Assembly: GCA_031411495.1 (NCBI GenBank) | Contig: JANOBD010000168.1 | Location: 16,768 to 80,767, forward strand | Direction: 5' to 3' | Source of the DNA: JANOBD01 sp031411495 | Lineage (GTDB): Bacteria > Planctomycetota > Phycisphaerae > Tepidisphaerales > Tepidisphaeraceae | Length of the DNA stretch: 64,000 nt | Shown here: in pieces, positions 1-9,614 of the stretch | How the letters are laid out: each line of letters starts with the position of its first letter | How positions within the stretch are numbered: the first letter of the stretch is position 1 | Position numbers and translations under genes: made by a program | Notes under the pieces: model-generated | Database searches by the model: none | Told to the model about the DNA's origin: nothing | The model's input: only the letters and a program-made list of their open reading frames with translations

Positions 1-1
1 C

Positions 2-2629
2 ACCGTTGTCGACGGCGGCGTTACCTACACGGTTCACGATTTCAATCTCGCCAACCCCGGCGCCGGCGACGCCGTCCCCGAGACGACGGCCGGCTACATG
101 ATGCGCTACGCGCAGTGGCTGACGCAGGTGATCGGCGTCGACGGGCTGCGCATCGACGCGGCGCGCCACGTGCCGCTCGGCGTGCAGAACAGCGGCTACA
201 ACCCCAACTCGATCAACGTTCCATACCTGATCGATCGCGCCATCGCCGGCGCGAGCAGCCGGAATTACCTCGACGGCACCAAACGCAATCCGCTGAGCTT
301 CCAGGAAGTGTTCAATTACGACTCGAACTTCCTCAAGGGCTTTGTCCGCAAGACCCAGCCGGCAGGCGACACGGTGAACCCGAATCGCGATGTGCTCGAC
401 TTCTCCATGTGGGCGGCGATGGCCAACAACATGACGGGCAACGGCACGAATAACAACTGGTTCTATATCCGCAGCGCCGGCGTCAACGCGGCCATCAACA
501 ACACCCTCGATCCGAACATCGCCAACAACGGAGCGAACGGCATCGGCTTCGTCTACAACCACGACGAAGGCGTCGCGCCTCCCGGGCTCGGCAACTCGAT
601 CGTGCTCGACAACGTCGCCCACGCGTGGGTGCTCATGCGTCCCGGCAACGCGTATGTCTATTACCGCAGCAACGAGTTCAACCGCTCGAATAACAACCAG
701 TTCTTCCTCAAGCAAGGGCGCGGCGACGCGCTCGGCGGCGTGTACGGGAATGTGATCACCAGTCTCGTCGACCTCCGCAACAGCTACGGCCGTGGGAACT
801 TCCTCGAGCGCTACATCGACAACGCCTTCAGCGCGCCGCAGGACCAGAAGAGCGCGATTTACGTCTTCGAGCGGCAGGGGAGTGCGCTGGTCGGCCTGAA
901 CGTCGGGTACAACGCCGGTTCCACCGCGCGAACCGTCAACACCAGCTTCCAACCCGGCCAATGGCTGGAAGAAGTCACGGGCAACTGGCAGGACCCCAGC
1001 GGCGCGGTCCGCCACTACACGGTCGTCCAGGGCAACGGCCAGGCGACCATCGACATCCCGTGGAACAATGCCGGCAACGGCAACAAGGGTTACGTGGTCT
1101 ACGGGCTGCCGCGCCCGCGCGGCACGCTCAGCATCACCGACGCCGCCGGCAACGTCATCGCCAACCGGCTCGACGAAACGCCCACCGCCGCCACCAACGG
1201 CACCGCACGCATCGCCGACATTGACATCATCACCACCGACCTCTTCAAGGTGAGGCTCGCGACCAACGCGGTCACGCTCACCGACCCCACGCTCGGCACC
1301 TTTCACGACGCATTTGCCAACGGGAACCGCGCGCTGCTGAAGATCGACGACGGCTTCGACGCCAACGGCAATGGTTCGTCGGACTATCCCTCGGGTGCGG
1401 CGAGCAATGCCACGCAGTACGGCTTCGAAAACTTCCTGACCATCAACAGTCCTGGCCAGTTCTCCGGAAGCGGAAACGGTCAGTACATCCAGAACATCGA
1501 TGCGACGCGGCTCAGCGAGGGATATCACTACATCACGACGCGCGCCTGGCGCGCGCCGCGGCCGGGCGAGGCAGAGGTGTTCCAGGATTTCCGCCGGACG
1601 ATCTATGTCGATCGCCTCGCACCGATCGCCGCGCTCGATTCTTACGGGATCATGCCGTACCAGAGTTCCGATCAGAGCCGCGACATCCGCATCAAGAGCA
1701 CCGACAAGACCGCCGACAGCGTCCACGTGCTGTTCGACGTGCCAGTGACGCTCAGCGACTCGCAAATCCTGAGCATGATCAACGCCGGCAACAAGGCCGA
1801 CCAGATCGACCGCGACCTGTTCGGCAAAGCCCAGACCGGCGTGGGCAGCGGGATGCACACGGCGGTTTCGGTCACATACGAAGTGACGGGGCGATATTCG
1901 ATCAACCGCTTCGCCGGCCTGCCGATCGCGACCACGCGCGGACTGGGCATGGGCGATGTGAACTACGACGGCGGCTACTCCGAGAGTGATGTCTTCGCGT
2001 TCGAAAGCGTGCTCTATTCCAACGGCACGACGAATCCGCTGTTTGTCGCGTCCGGCGATCTGAACGCGAACGGGTATATCGAGAACCTCGACCTGCTCTC
2101 GCTCCCCGCGCGGTATGCGAGCGTAATGAACGGCCCGGCCTTCACGGAATCGAAGAACGCGATCCGTCGACGCGCCAACCTGAACGGTGACGCGAGCACG
2201 AACGCGGCCGACATCGACTGGCTCTTCTCGCAAGTCGGGCAGACGTCCAATGTCTGGCTCTACGACATAGACGTCGACAACAGCGTGACCGCTGGCGATG
2301 TCAACCTGCTGGTGACGGCGTTCTTCGGCACGCAGTTCGGCGACGCGAACCTCGACCAGCTCGTCGACTTCGACGACCTCCTCACGCTCGCCCAGCACTA
2401 TGAGCAGCCCGCGACATGGGCCACCGGCGACTTCAACGGCGACCACGTCGTCGGTTTCGACGACCTCCTCGTGCTGGCTCAGAACTACGGTTTTCACACC
2501 GTGATGGGTGGAGACGGCTTCTGGGGTGATGTCGCGCGCATCCAGGCGATGGGGCTGGTGGTGCCCGAACCGACGCTCGCCGTAGGCGGATTGCTCCTTG
2601 CGCTCTCGGGACGGCGGCGCAGGGGTTGA
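2..2629 (+). CDS. GH13 alpha-amylase family protein with dockerin-like repeats and PEP-CTERM tail (5' partial)
   Basis: The reading frame is open from the first bases, so the N-terminus and the first part of the catalytic barrel lie outside the window. GH13 conserved regions are visible: GLRIDAARH (nucleophile Asp at 155-157), FQEVFNY (acid/base Glu at 305-307) and YNHDE (Asp at 563-565). The enzyme should cleave alpha-glucans outside the cell. After a beta-sandwich stretch come EF-hand-like modules (GDVNYDG, GDLNANG, GDANLDQLVDFDDLL, GDFNGDHVVGFDDLL), then VPEP, a hydrophobic helix and a final RRRRG, the PEP-CTERM sorting signal. The same module ends the proteins at 42529 and 44308. A prepilin-like gene follows 182 bp downstream. 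Fold and sorting are secure; exact substrate (starch, maltodextrin, other alpha-glucan) is inferred. Confidence 0.9.
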   Translation, partial: TVVDGGVTYTVHDFNLANPGAGDAVPETTAGYMMRYAQWLTQVIGVDGLRIDAARHVPLGVQNSGYNPNSINVPYLIDRAIAGASSRNYLDGTKRNPLSFQEVFNYDSNFLKGFVRKTQPAGDTVNPNRDVLDFSMWAAMANNMTGNGTNNNWFYIRSAGVNAAINNTLDPNIANNGANGIGFVYNHDEGVAPPGLGNSIVLDNVAHAWVLMRPGNAYVYYRSNEFNRSNNNQFFLKQGRGDALGGVYGNVITSLVDLRNSYGRGNFLERYIDNAFSAPQDQKSAIYVFERQGSALVGLNVGYNAGSTARTVNTSFQPGQWLEEVTGNWQDPSGAVRHYTVVQGNGQATIDIPWNNAGNGNKGYVVYGLPRPRGTLSITDAAGNVIANRLDETPTAATNGTARIADIDIITTDLFKVRLATNAVTLTDPTLGTFHDAFANGNRALLKIDDGFDANGNGSSDYPSGAASNATQYGFENFLTINSPGQFSGSGNGQYIQNIDATRLSEGYHYITTRAWRAPRPGEAEVFQDFRRTIYVDRLAPIAALDSYGIMPYQSSDQSRDIRIKSTDKTADSVHVLFDVPVTLSDSQILSMINAGNKADQIDRDLFGKAQTGVGSGMHTAVSVTYEVTGRYSINRFAGLPIATTRGLGMGDVNYDGGYSESDVFAFESVLYSNGTTNPLFVASGDLNANGYIENLDLLSLPARYASVMNGPAFTESKNAIRRRANLNGDASTNAADIDWLFSQVGQTSNVWLYDIDVDNSVTAGDVNLLVTAFFGTQFGDANLDQLVDFDDLLTLAQHYEQPATWATGDFNGDHVVGFDDLLVLAQNYGFHTVMGGDGFWGDVARIQAMGLVVPEPTLAVGGLLLALSGRRRRG

Positions 2630-2722
2630 AAGCAGCTCGGAACGGATTGCGGTTAATCGGATTACTCACTGTGAAACTGCGACGCGCAGAGAATTTCGGG
2701 AATTTGATGGTGAAACGGTTCA

Positions 2723-2740
2723 ACAGTTTGTATACACTGT
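2723..2740. promoter_or_regulatory. Imperfect palindrome upstream of the prepilin-like gene
   Basis: Arms ACAGT and ACTGT flank TTGTATAC, 72 bp before the start codon at 2812. Size and symmetry suit an operator for a dimeric regulator, and TATACA could serve as a -10 element. No regulator is identified. Confidence 0.25.
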
Positions 2741-2811
2741 CCGTGGCGGCTGAAAAGGCGGCGGAGCAACCCTCTCGCCCAAGGTCACAACACATCAGTT
2801 GAGGTCAATTC

Positions 2812-3810
2812 ATGAAGCGCAACCGTGCCTTCACTCTCGTCGAACTCCTCGTCGTCATCGGAATCATCGCGCTGCTCATCAGCATCTTACTTCCGGCGCT
2901 CAACAAGGCGCGCAACGCGGCCAATTCCACCAAGTGTCTCGCGAATCTGCGCAGCATCGGGCAGATCTCGTTCATGATGGCCTCGGAACGTCGAGGGTTC
3001 ATCCAGACGGTTTCCGATCACAACCGCGCATTGCTCGTGGATCCGACGCGGCAGCGCTTCATCTACCGTGACGACGGCTTCCTCGCCGACTATGCGTCCG
3101 CCGTCAATATTTTCGCGATGCGCCGACGCGAAGCGAACTACAACGACAATCGCCAGACTCAGCTGAAGATGTGGGAATGCCCGTCCGACCCGTGGCTCGA
3201 TCTGGGCGCCCAATCCGGTTACCAGCTTTACAACAATGTCACGTCCGACCCGATCGACACGGTCTACTTTAAGATCTCCTACGGCATCAATGCCGATATC
3301 ACGGTGCTGAGTGTGAATGGCCAGTCGAACTTCACCGCCGGTGGGAACTGGGTTGCCTGTGTTGGTGGCCCGCCGCCGTCGCAGGCCGGGAACCCCAAGC
3401 TTGGACAGGCAATGAGCGCCAAGCTCGACAAGGTCTACAAACCCGCCGACGTGTTGCTTTACGCCGATTGCGGAGTTCGTCCGCAGACCGGCAACACGAC
3501 GAATCCGCTCGACCGCAGCGACATGCTTTACATCACCTCAAACTACATGACCGCAGGTACCGGCCTACTGCCGGGCGAGCTCGGCACGCTGGCCGGCTCG
3601 ATGCGCTGTTTCGGGTGGCTCGGCAACAAGCTCCCGCTCGGTCGACACGGCGGAAAGCTCGTCGCGCCCGTCACCGGGACGACGCCCCCGAAATGGAGTA
3701 ACGCCAAGATCAACGTCTGCTTCGCCGACGGCCACGCTGCGAGCGTCGCTTACGAAGACTTCAGGAGCGTCCGCGTATCGCCTTTCAACCCGGCGAACTA
3801 CGGCAACTGA
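2812..3810 (+). CDS. Prepilin-type secreted protein with C-terminal FADGH motif
   Basis: This 332-residue protein starts with a type IV pilin/type II pseudopilin leader: basic MKRNR, then FTLVELLVVIGIIALLISIL as one hydrophobic helix with Glu5 after the cleavage point. The residue before Phe is Ala rather than the usual Gly. The C-terminus has RHGG and FADGHAA, the H-X-DG signature of the large planctomycete family of such proteins (DUF1559-like). It is presumably exported by a type II secretion or pilus-like machine; the precise role of these proteins is unknown. It lies directly downstream of the GH13 enzyme, an arrangement repeated at 51411 after another hydrolase cluster. The start is supported by position of the leader; GAGG lies a few bases upstream. 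A strong terminator follows. Confidence 0.85.
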   Translation: MKRNRAFTLVELLVVIGIIALLISILLPALNKARNAANSTKCLANLRSIGQISFMMASERRGFIQTVSDHNRALLVDPTRQRFIYRDDGFLADYASAVNIFAMRRREANYNDNRQTQLKMWECPSDPWLDLGAQSGYQLYNNVTSDPIDTVYFKISYGINADITVLSVNGQSNFTAGGNWVACVGGPPPSQAGNPKLGQAMSAKLDKVYKPADVLLYADCGVRPQTGNTTNPLDRSDMLYITSNYMTAGTGLLPGELGTLAGSMRCFGWLGNKLPLGRHGGKLVAPVTGTTPPKWSNAKINVCFADGHAASVAYEDFRSVRVSPFNPANYGN

Positions 3811-3838
3811 TCCGCACTCGAATCCCTGCGACCGTTCA

Positions 3839-3878
3839 AGAGCCGCGATCGACACAAGTCGATCGCGGCTCTGGTTTT
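3839..3878 (+). terminator. Intrinsic terminator after the prepilin-like gene
   Basis: A perfect 15-bp stem (3839-3853 with 3858-3872) closes a 4-nt ACAA loop and is followed by GGTTTT. It begins 28 bp after the stop codon at 3810. Confidence 0.8.
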
Positions 3879-3899
3879 GCGCGAAAAAAACGGGACGGC

Positions 3900-4060
3900 C
3901 GCGCTGCGCATCCCGGCAGTTTCGCGCAGCGCGACACGTAGTCGGGGCGCTCTTTGGCAATCGGAGACGGTTGAAAACGGAAGTGGATGGAAGTGCCCAC
4001 CGTTACCCAAAATGTCCCATCCCGGCGACAAGATGGGGTGCCCAGCTTGACGCGCAGCGC
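3900..4060 (+). repeat. Dispersed ~160-bp intergenic element, copy 1
   Basis: It begins with a perfect 10-bp inverted repeat (CGCGCTGCGC at 3900-3909, GCGCAGCGCG at 3924-3933, 14-nt loop). About 60 nt later comes TGCCC..GTTACCCA..AATG.CCCA (from 3994) and then GGGTGCCCAGCTT..CGCGCAGCGC (to 4060). The same hairpin with the same loop length and the same second block occur at 31947-32110. It fills the gap between the convergent genes ending at 3810 and 4105. Confidence 0.6.
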
Positions 4061-4104
4061 CATCGCATTGGGGAACGGCATGAAGCGGCGGCAGGATCGA
4101 AAGA

Positions 4105-6072
4105 CTACTTCACCGCGATTTTCCAGATGTCCCACTTGCCGCCGCGATTCGAACGGAAGTAGAGGGCATCGCCGGTGGGGGACCACGCCGGAAGGTCGTC
4201 GAGGCTGTCGTTCATCGTGACGCCGTGGAGGTCGCGACCATTCGCATCGGTGACGTAGATGTCGGTCTGCGTGCCTTCGCCGCTGGAGAAGGGAACCTCG
4301 GCCGTCAGGGCCAGTCGCAGGCCGTCCGGGCTCCAAGCCGGGTCGCGCTCGGAGACGTCAGGCGAATCGGTGATCTTCTGCGTCACGCCGCCCTTGTCGC
4401 TCGTGCGGACGATGTCGGTCTTGCGCGTCGCGCTGTTGAACTGCACGAACGCCAGCGTGTCGTTGCGCGGGTTCAATCGCGGCTGGAATCCGCCAGTCTG
4501 GACCAGGTCCGTCTCGAAGACGGTGCCGACGACGTTCGAATAAATCTTGGGCGTATCCTGGCCGGCGATGAGCGCCTGGTAGAAGACGCGCGGCTTGGGA
4601 GAGGAATCGAGGTTGCCGTAGAGATGATCGGCATCGCCGGCGGTGAGCCGGGTGGCGCCGCTCTGGCCGTCGATCGGGATCGACCACACCTGCAATCGTC
4701 CGCCGCCGCGGTCGGAGCAGAAGAGGATCGCATCGCCGGCGGGGGTGAAGGTCGGCGTCAGGTCGATGGAGTGACCATCGGTGAGCGACGTCGAGCCGCC
4801 CACGCCATCCGCACGGCGAAGGTAGAGCCGGGTCTTGGGTTTGCCTTGCGCGTCGGGCTCGATGAGCGAATAGACGATCAGCTTTCCGTCTGGCGAAATT
4901 GAAAAATGGGAGAGGTTTGAACCGGTCGGCAGGTCGGTCACGCGCGTCGCGGTGCCGAGCGGGCCATCGGTGAGATCCTTCCATGCGTTGGTGTTGGAAT
5001 CGACGAGCACCGGCATCCACTTGCCGTCGCTCACGCGATACTCGACCGCGCGGGCGCTGACTTTCCGGTCGAGGATTTCCTCGAGCGTCAGCGTGTACTG
5101 CGATTGGCCGTCGTCCCACCCGAGCTTGGTCGCGAGCGGTTTCCAGAGTTCGTTCTCGTGGGTGACGTTCGCATCGACGGCATACTGCGGAAGGGTGCCG
5201 GCATCATCGAGTGGCGCGAAGTTGAGCGTCGCGGTGCGCGTACCGTCCGGGCCGGGTTTGAGGGGTTTGCCTTCGAGGGTCACCGTCGCATCGGCGGGCT
5301 CGGTCTGGATGCTCACCGTCTTGGAGAAGGTTTTGAGCGGGATGGCGTATTCGGATTTGCCGTTGTCCCAGGAGATGTCGATCTGCGTCGGTGGATAGCC
5401 CGCCCGCGTGGCGATGACTTGCCGGGGCGCGAAACTCTCGCTCTGCGGGTCGTAGGTGAACGGAATGCCTTTCAATGTTGCCGGCGAGGTGCCGGCGTCG
5501 ATGCCGTCGAGGGTGATCTTTGCGCCGCTCGGCGTCGTGTTGATCAGCAGATCTTTTTCGAGCTTGCCGAGCGTGAGGTTGATCTGGGTGCGCGGGTCGT
5601 CAAAGCTGAAGGTCGTCTCCACCTTCGCGTATCCCTTTCGTTCCGCGCGAAGCGTGTGAGTTGCGGGCCGCAGCGCCTCGTTCAGTTGGTAAGGAAACTC
5701 GTAGTGAAGAGAAATGACCGGGCCATCCGTGATCGGCTTGTTATCGACGAAAAGGTTCGCCTCGGCGGGTTCGACATTGATGGTCACGCCGCGCATGCGC
5801 GGCTTGAGCGCGACGTTGAGCGCGCCCTGGGGCGAGTTGAGGTTGAGCGGAATAACCAGGTCCTCAAAGCCCTCACGTGAGACGCTGACCGAGTGGGTCT
5901 GCTGCGGCGAGGAGTAGGAAAGGGAGAACTTGAGCTGGCCCTGGGCGCGCGGCTGGCCGTTGACGCGGATGTTGGCATCGCGCGGGGTCGTTGCGAGCGC
6001 GTACTCTCGCTGCTTGGCGCAGCCGACAATTGACAGGGCACAGAGGAGTGTCGCGCACCTTCGAAACCGCAT
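4105..6072 (-). CDS. Lipoprotein with PEGA domains and TolB-like beta-propeller
   Basis: The protein is about 655 residues from the ATG at 6072, chosen because it gives a lipoprotein signal (MRFRR, hydrophobic stretch, SIVGC) and is preceded by AAGGTGA at good spacing; an upstream in-frame start would run into the neighbouring gene. The N-terminal half has repeated PEGA-type units (TPRDANIRVNGQ, EPAEANLFVDNKP, TPSGAKITLDG, EPADATVTLEGKP), which are surface carbohydrate- or wall-associated modules. The C-terminal third has WD40-like propeller strands (SISPDGKLIVYS, PAWSPDGLRLALTAE, PAWSPTGDALYFRSNRGG), as in TolB. Probably a periplasmic or outer-membrane scaffold; no enzyme motif is visible. 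It follows the lipoprotein gene at 6189 on the same strand after 116 bp, so the two may be co-transcribed. Confidence 0.8.
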   Translation of the reverse strand: MRFRRCATLLCALSIVGCAKQREYALATTPRDANIRVNGQPRAQGQLKFSLSYSSPQQTHSVSVSREGFEDLVIPLNLNSPQGALNVALKPRMRGVTINVEPAEANLFVDNKPITDGPVISLHYEFPYQLNEALRPATHTLRAERKGYAKVETTFSFDDPRTQINLTLGKLEKDLLINTTPSGAKITLDGIDAGTSPATLKGIPFTYDPQSESFAPRQVIATRAGYPPTQIDISWDNGKSEYAIPLKTFSKTVSIQTEPADATVTLEGKPLKPGPDGTRTATLNFAPLDDAGTLPQYAVDANVTHENELWKPLATKLGWDDGQSQYTLTLEEILDRKVSARAVEYRVSDGKWMPVLVDSNTNAWKDLTDGPLGTATRVTDLPTGSNLSHFSISPDGKLIVYSLIEPDAQGKPKTRLYLRRADGVGGSTSLTDGHSIDLTPTFTPAGDAILFCSDRGGGRLQVWSIPIDGQSGATRLTAGDADHLYGNLDSSPKPRVFYQALIAGQDTPKIYSNVVGTVFETDLVQTGGFQPRLNPRNDTLAFVQFNSATRKTDIVRTSDKGGVTQKITDSPDVSERDPAWSPDGLRLALTAEVPFSSGEGTQTDIYVTDANGRDLHGVTMNDSLDDLPAWSPTGDALYFRSNRGGKWDIWKIAVK

Positions 6073-6188
6073 GTCGATCACCTTATTCGAAGTTGAGTTG
6101 AATCGTGCGCGTCGACCCTGAATAAAACTGTCGTCGTAGACGACCATTCGAGATAGCTTCGACGCGAACGACTCAACGTAAACTCGAA

Positions 6189-7499
6189 TCACTTGCCGAC
6201 GATGCTTACCTGCAGCGTCGATTCGGCGACTCGGTTCGCCTGCAGGTCGCGGATGGTGGCCTTGAGCATGTAGGCGCCCGGCGCGAGCCTTGATGGTAGC
6301 TGGATTCGCTTGGCGATGAAAAAGTCGCGGCGACGTTTTCTGGAAATGTCGATCACCGTCTCGGGCGCGACGCGCCAGAGTTGCATGCCGGCCTCGTTGT
6401 AGAGCCGCAGCTCAAGAGACAGGCGCGACTCCCACAGTTGCTTCTCGTTGATCTGCGAGAGGAAGCCGTCGACTTCGCAGTAGAAGACCGACATCGAGGG
6501 GTTGCCGGCGACGAACTGCATCGGCTCGATCGGCTCGTAGTTGCCGTAGGCTTTCACGGAGGAACAGAGGTTGACGGACTGGACCGACAGGTCGGAGCGG
6601 GCGCGAATGCGGTCGGCCATCTCGATGAACGGGCGTGCCTTTTCGCTCGCGAGCGGGCTCGGATCGTTTCGGACGATATTGCGGAAGTTGGCAAGGGCGT
6701 CGCCGACGGCGGCGATCAGTTCGCGATCTTCGCCCGCGAGCGCGCTCAGGTCCGCCATTGCCGGCACCGACTCGTTGCGCAGCAGCCGTGCCAATTGGAG
6801 TTCAAGCTGGTTCGCGAGATTCTTCGGCTGATCGTTGACGCGGCTGAGAAACTGTTCCTGCATGGCGAGCAGGGGATCGATTCCCGGCGAGCGGATGCCG
6901 GGGGATTTGTCGGTCGCAGCGGACTTCTCCCCGGGACCGACGCGCTGGACTTCGGTAGGTGCCGCGCTCACAGAACCCTGGACGCGGCGGGCCGGGATGG
7001 CGTCGCCGAAGTCGCCGTTCTCAGGCGTCTCGGCCGCTGACAGCCCTTTGTTGGCCCACGCGTCTTCCACCGGCGGCGCAAGAGGCTTGCCCAGCGGCTC
7101 GGCGGATTGCTGTTTCGGATTCACGTTCAGGTTCGCGGCAACGGCCTTCTGTTCCGGAGGCGTACGGACGTTCGGCTTGCTGTCGGGTTCGGCCTCGGTT
7201 TTGTCTTTCAGCGCAATCGCCTCGCGCTGTTCGCGAATGTCCGAGGCGAGTTGCCGGGCGTCCTCGCGCTGGCGGATAATCCGGCTCACGCGGGTGACGT
7301 TGTCGTTCACCGATTCCACCAGCGCCTTCTGCGCCGAATCGCCGTCACCGACGAGCGGCACGTCCGGCTGATCGGCCGCCGGCTTGGTGATGACCTGCTG
7401 TGCTCGATTCGCGCTGGGCGTACCGCCAGAGTGGGGCATGCAGCCGGCCGCGCCCAGACCGATCAGTAATGATAATGAGGTGCGTTGCGAAGCGCCCAT
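6189..7499 (-). CDS. Conserved hypothetical lipoprotein
   Basis: The product is about 436 residues from the ATG at 7499, which follows AAAGG and opens a lipoprotein signal (MGASQR, LSLLIGLGAAGC). The next 200 residues are polar and low in complexity, with a likely helical region (VTRVSRIIRQREDARQLASD). The C-terminal 200 residues look globular and end in a beta-rich segment (LAPGAYMLKATIRDLQ..). That end resembles envelope proteins that summarise arguments of a surface layer, but I do not recognise a named family. It precedes the PEGA/TolB-like lipoprotein gene on the same strand. Function unknown. Confidence 0.65.
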   Translation of the reverse strand: MGASQRTSLSLLIGLGAAGCMPHSGGTPSANRAQQVITKPAADQPDVPLVGDGDSAQKALVESVNDNVTRVSRIIRQREDARQLASDIREQREAIALKDKTEAEPDSKPNVRTPPEQKAVAANLNVNPKQQSAEPLGKPLAPPVEDAWANKGLSAAETPENGDFGDAIPARRVQGSVSAAPTEVQRVGPGEKSAATDKSPGIRSPGIDPLLAMQEQFLSRVNDQPKNLANQLELQLARLLRNESVPAMADLSALAGEDRELIAAVGDALANFRNIVRNDPSPLASEKARPFIEMADRIRARSDLSVQSVNLCSSVKAYGNYEPIEPMQFVAGNPSMSVFYCEVDGFLSQINEKQLWESRLSLELRLYNEAGMQLWRVAPETVIDISRKRRRDFFIAKRIQLPSRLAPGAYMLKATIRDLQANRVAESTLQVSIVGK

Positions 7500-7603
7500 C
7501 CTTGGACCTTTGCTAGGGAAATCACTTACTCCGTTATCGGTGATTGTAGGACTGCCGCTGCAACCTGCAACCGCTTTCGTTGGATGAATCGATGGACAAT
7601 CGA

Positions 7604-8122
7604 TCAACCGAAGATCGACGGCAACCCGAGCGACCGCCGCAAATCTGCGATCTGTCCGCAATGCGTGCCGTTGTGAAACGTCATCCGCGCAGCGAGCTTC
7701 CAGGCCGGCGCCATCGATTTCCCCCAGGCAACAGGCTTGTCGAGCGCAGCGTCGCTCGCGCGCTCGAATGCCAGGCAGACGCGCTCGGCCGCGTCATCGA
7801 AGATCTGCACGCACCGCTCGAAGGGCGGGTAGATGGACGCATCAATTTTCGGCCGCGACCCGAACGCGACCGATTCCGTTGCGTACCGAAGCGAATCGCC
7901 CACCGGCCCGTCGATAAACATGCTCTGGGGCAGATCCACCGGTTCCAGCTTGTCGGCGGCACGGTACATCACCAGCGCGAGGTGGCCGAGTGTCCAGGTC
8001 AGGTGGTTGGGCAGATTCGCCGCGGTGGCGAGGCAGTTGCTCGAATCGAAGCCGATGAGATAGCGCGTAAACAGCGTGTGCGACTCGCGAATCATCGCGG
8101 CGAGGGTCTGGGAGCGGGTCAT
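7604..8122 (-). CDS. DinB-like metal-binding four-helix protein
   Basis: At 172 residues this has the usual DinB/DUF664-type size. Helix 2 carries NHLTWTLGHLA and the last helix carries FHNGTHCGQIADLRR; the three His positions correspond to the metal site of the superfamily. Members include thiol-dependent transferases (mycothiol or bacillithiol enzymes) and many uncharacterised proteins. A second DinB-like gene sits at 28662. The neighbouring PHP phosphatase gene starts the same transcription unit 30 bp upstream. Family membership is likely; substrate is unknown. Confidence 0.75.
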   Translation of the reverse strand: MTRSQTLAAMIRESHTLFTRYLIGFDSSNCLATAANLPNHLTWTLGHLALVMYRAADKLEPVDLPQSMFIDGPVGDSLRYATESVAFGSRPKIDASIYPPFERCVQIFDDAAERVCLAFERASDAALDKPVAWGKSMAPAWKLAARMTFHNGTHCGQIADLRRSLGLPSIFG

Positions 8123-8152
8123 GCGCGTATTGTGCCGGGACGCGAGCGGGGT

Positions 8153-8899
8153 TCAAAGCATCGGTCTACTCGAGGTCGAAACAAGGTCCAGCCCGATGAC
8201 CTTCGCCGGATTCGACTTCGTGAGTCGGTCAACTTCCGCATTTCCAAGCAGCTCGATCGCACTCTGCAGCCCGCGCAATCGGATTTCGATGGAATCGATG
8301 CGATGGGCATCAGAAGACAACGCGAAGTATCGCCCTTCACGCAGCCAGCGTTCGGCGCACTCGCGCGTGCGTGAGCCGGGCGGGTCGGCGAGGCACTGCA
8401 GGTTGCATTGCAGCAGCACGCCACGCTCGGCGAGTTCGTCGAGCACGTGCGGGTGGCCTTGGAACGCGCCGATCCGCTCGGGATGGGCCTGGATCGGAAT
8501 GGCGCCGAGCGTCCGGAACCGTTCGAGGCGCTCCCAGTAATCAGCCGGCAACTCGCCCGCCCAGAAGTCGAAGAGGACGTATTTTCGCGCCATGCCGTAG
8601 CTGGGGATCTCGTCATCGTGCAGCGCAAAGAGGTCGAGATCGATCAGGTTCAGTTCGCCGGCGCCGACGAGCGTGATCGGCACGCCGCGCGCGTTGAACT
8701 CGCCCTGCAGGACGTTGACGCGATCAGTGATAAACGCCGGCGAGTACGGGTGCTCCGGCCAGATGTGCGGCGAGCATGTGAGGTGCGAGTAACCGGCATC
8801 GGCCATGCGAAGGGCAAGTCGGACCGACTCGTCGACCGATCGGGAGCCGTCATCAAGTTCTGGAAGGAAATGGCCGTGTAGGTCGATGCGTCCGGGCAT
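8153..8899 (-). CDS. PHP-domain tyrosine-protein phosphatase (CpsB/YwqE type)
   Basis: The 248-residue protein opens with RIDLHGHFLPELDDGSRS, matching the DxHxHxLPxxDDG metal-binding start of CpsB/CapC/YwqE manganese-dependent tyrosine phosphatases. Further PHP ligands appear in CSPHIWPE, IQAHPERIGAF and LSSDAHRI. In capsule-producing bacteria such enzymes dephosphorylate the bacterial tyrosine kinase that controls polysaccharide export. No kinase or capsule gene lies nearby here, so the partner must be elsewhere. The gene lies between rpiA (22 bp upstream) and the DinB-like gene (30 bp downstream), all on the minus strand, which suggests one transcript. Confidence 0.8.
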   Translation of the reverse strand: MPGRIDLHGHFLPELDDGSRSVDESVRLALRMADAGYSHLTCSPHIWPEHPYSPAFITDRVNVLQGEFNARGVPITLVGAGELNLIDLDLFALHDDEIPSYGMARKYVLFDFWAGELPADYWERLERFRTLGAIPIQAHPERIGAFQGHPHVLDELAERGVLLQCNLQCLADPPGSRTRECAERWLREGRYFALSSDAHRIDSIEIRLRGLQSAIELLGNAEVDRLTKSNPAKVIGLDLVSTSSRPML

Positions 8900-8921
8900 G
8901 TTCAGTTGGATTGTAGGCCGA

Positions 8922-9614
8922 TCAATTGACGCGATGGCGGGTGGAGACAGATCCGCCCTGGGTCGCGATCACGACTGTAGAGGCCATCCCCAGGAAGAGG
9001 CCATGTTCCACGATGCCGGCGCGATCCGCGAGGTTTCGCGCCAGCTCACGTGCGTCTGCGATGCCCGTTTGAAACGTGCAATGAAAGATGTAGTTGTGGT
9101 TGTCGGTGACGAACGGACTGCCGTCATCTTTGAGCCGGAGCGTCGGCGTCGCGCCCAGCGACCTCAGGAACCGCTCGTGCGACTCCAGTGCGAAGGGCGT
9201 AACCTCGACCGGCAACGCGCCCTTGGTGCCTAGACGCGAGACGAGCTTGGAGTCATCAACGATGATGACGAGCTTGTTTGCCGTCTGCTCAACGATTTTC
9301 TCGCGGAGCAGGGCGCCGCCGAGGCCTTTGATGAGGTCGAGATTCGGGTCGACCTCGTCCGCGCCATCGACCGCGACATCACATCCCTCCCGGGAGGCGA
9401 AATCGACGATCGGTATTTTCATTGACCGGGCGAGTTGCTCGGACGCGAGGCTGGTGGGCAATCCGGAGATTTCACGCAGGTCTCCGGCAACAAGCGCTGC
9501 GGCGAGTTCGTGAATGAAAAGCGTGGCTGTAGAGCCCGAACCGAGCCCGACCGTCATACCGCTTTGAACGTATTTGAGCGCTTCCCGAGCGGCGAGCCTT
9601 TTTGCCTCCGACAT
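8922..9614 (-). CDS. rpiA: Ribose-5-phosphate isomerase A
   Basis: The 230-residue product interconverts ribose 5-phosphate and ribulose 5-phosphate in the pentose phosphate pathway. Diagnostic segments are VGLGSGSTA near the N-terminus (phosphate loop), VDGADEVDPNLDLIKGLGGAL (catalytic Asp region) and VIIVDDSKLV with LGTKGALPVEV. Length equals that of other RpiA proteins. It is the first gene of a minus-strand group with the PHP phosphatase and DinB-like genes. Confidence is high. Confidence 0.95.
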   Translation of the reverse strand: MSEAKRLAAREALKYVQSGMTVGLGSGSTATLFIHELAAALVAGDLREISGLPTSLASEQLARSMKIPIVDFASREGCDVAVDGADEVDPNLDLIKGLGGALLREKIVEQTANKLVIIVDDSKLVSRLGTKGALPVEVTPFALESHERFLRSLGATPTLRLKDDGSPFVTDNHNYIFHCTFQTGIADARELARNLADRAGIVEHGLFLGMASTVVIATQGGSVSTRHRVN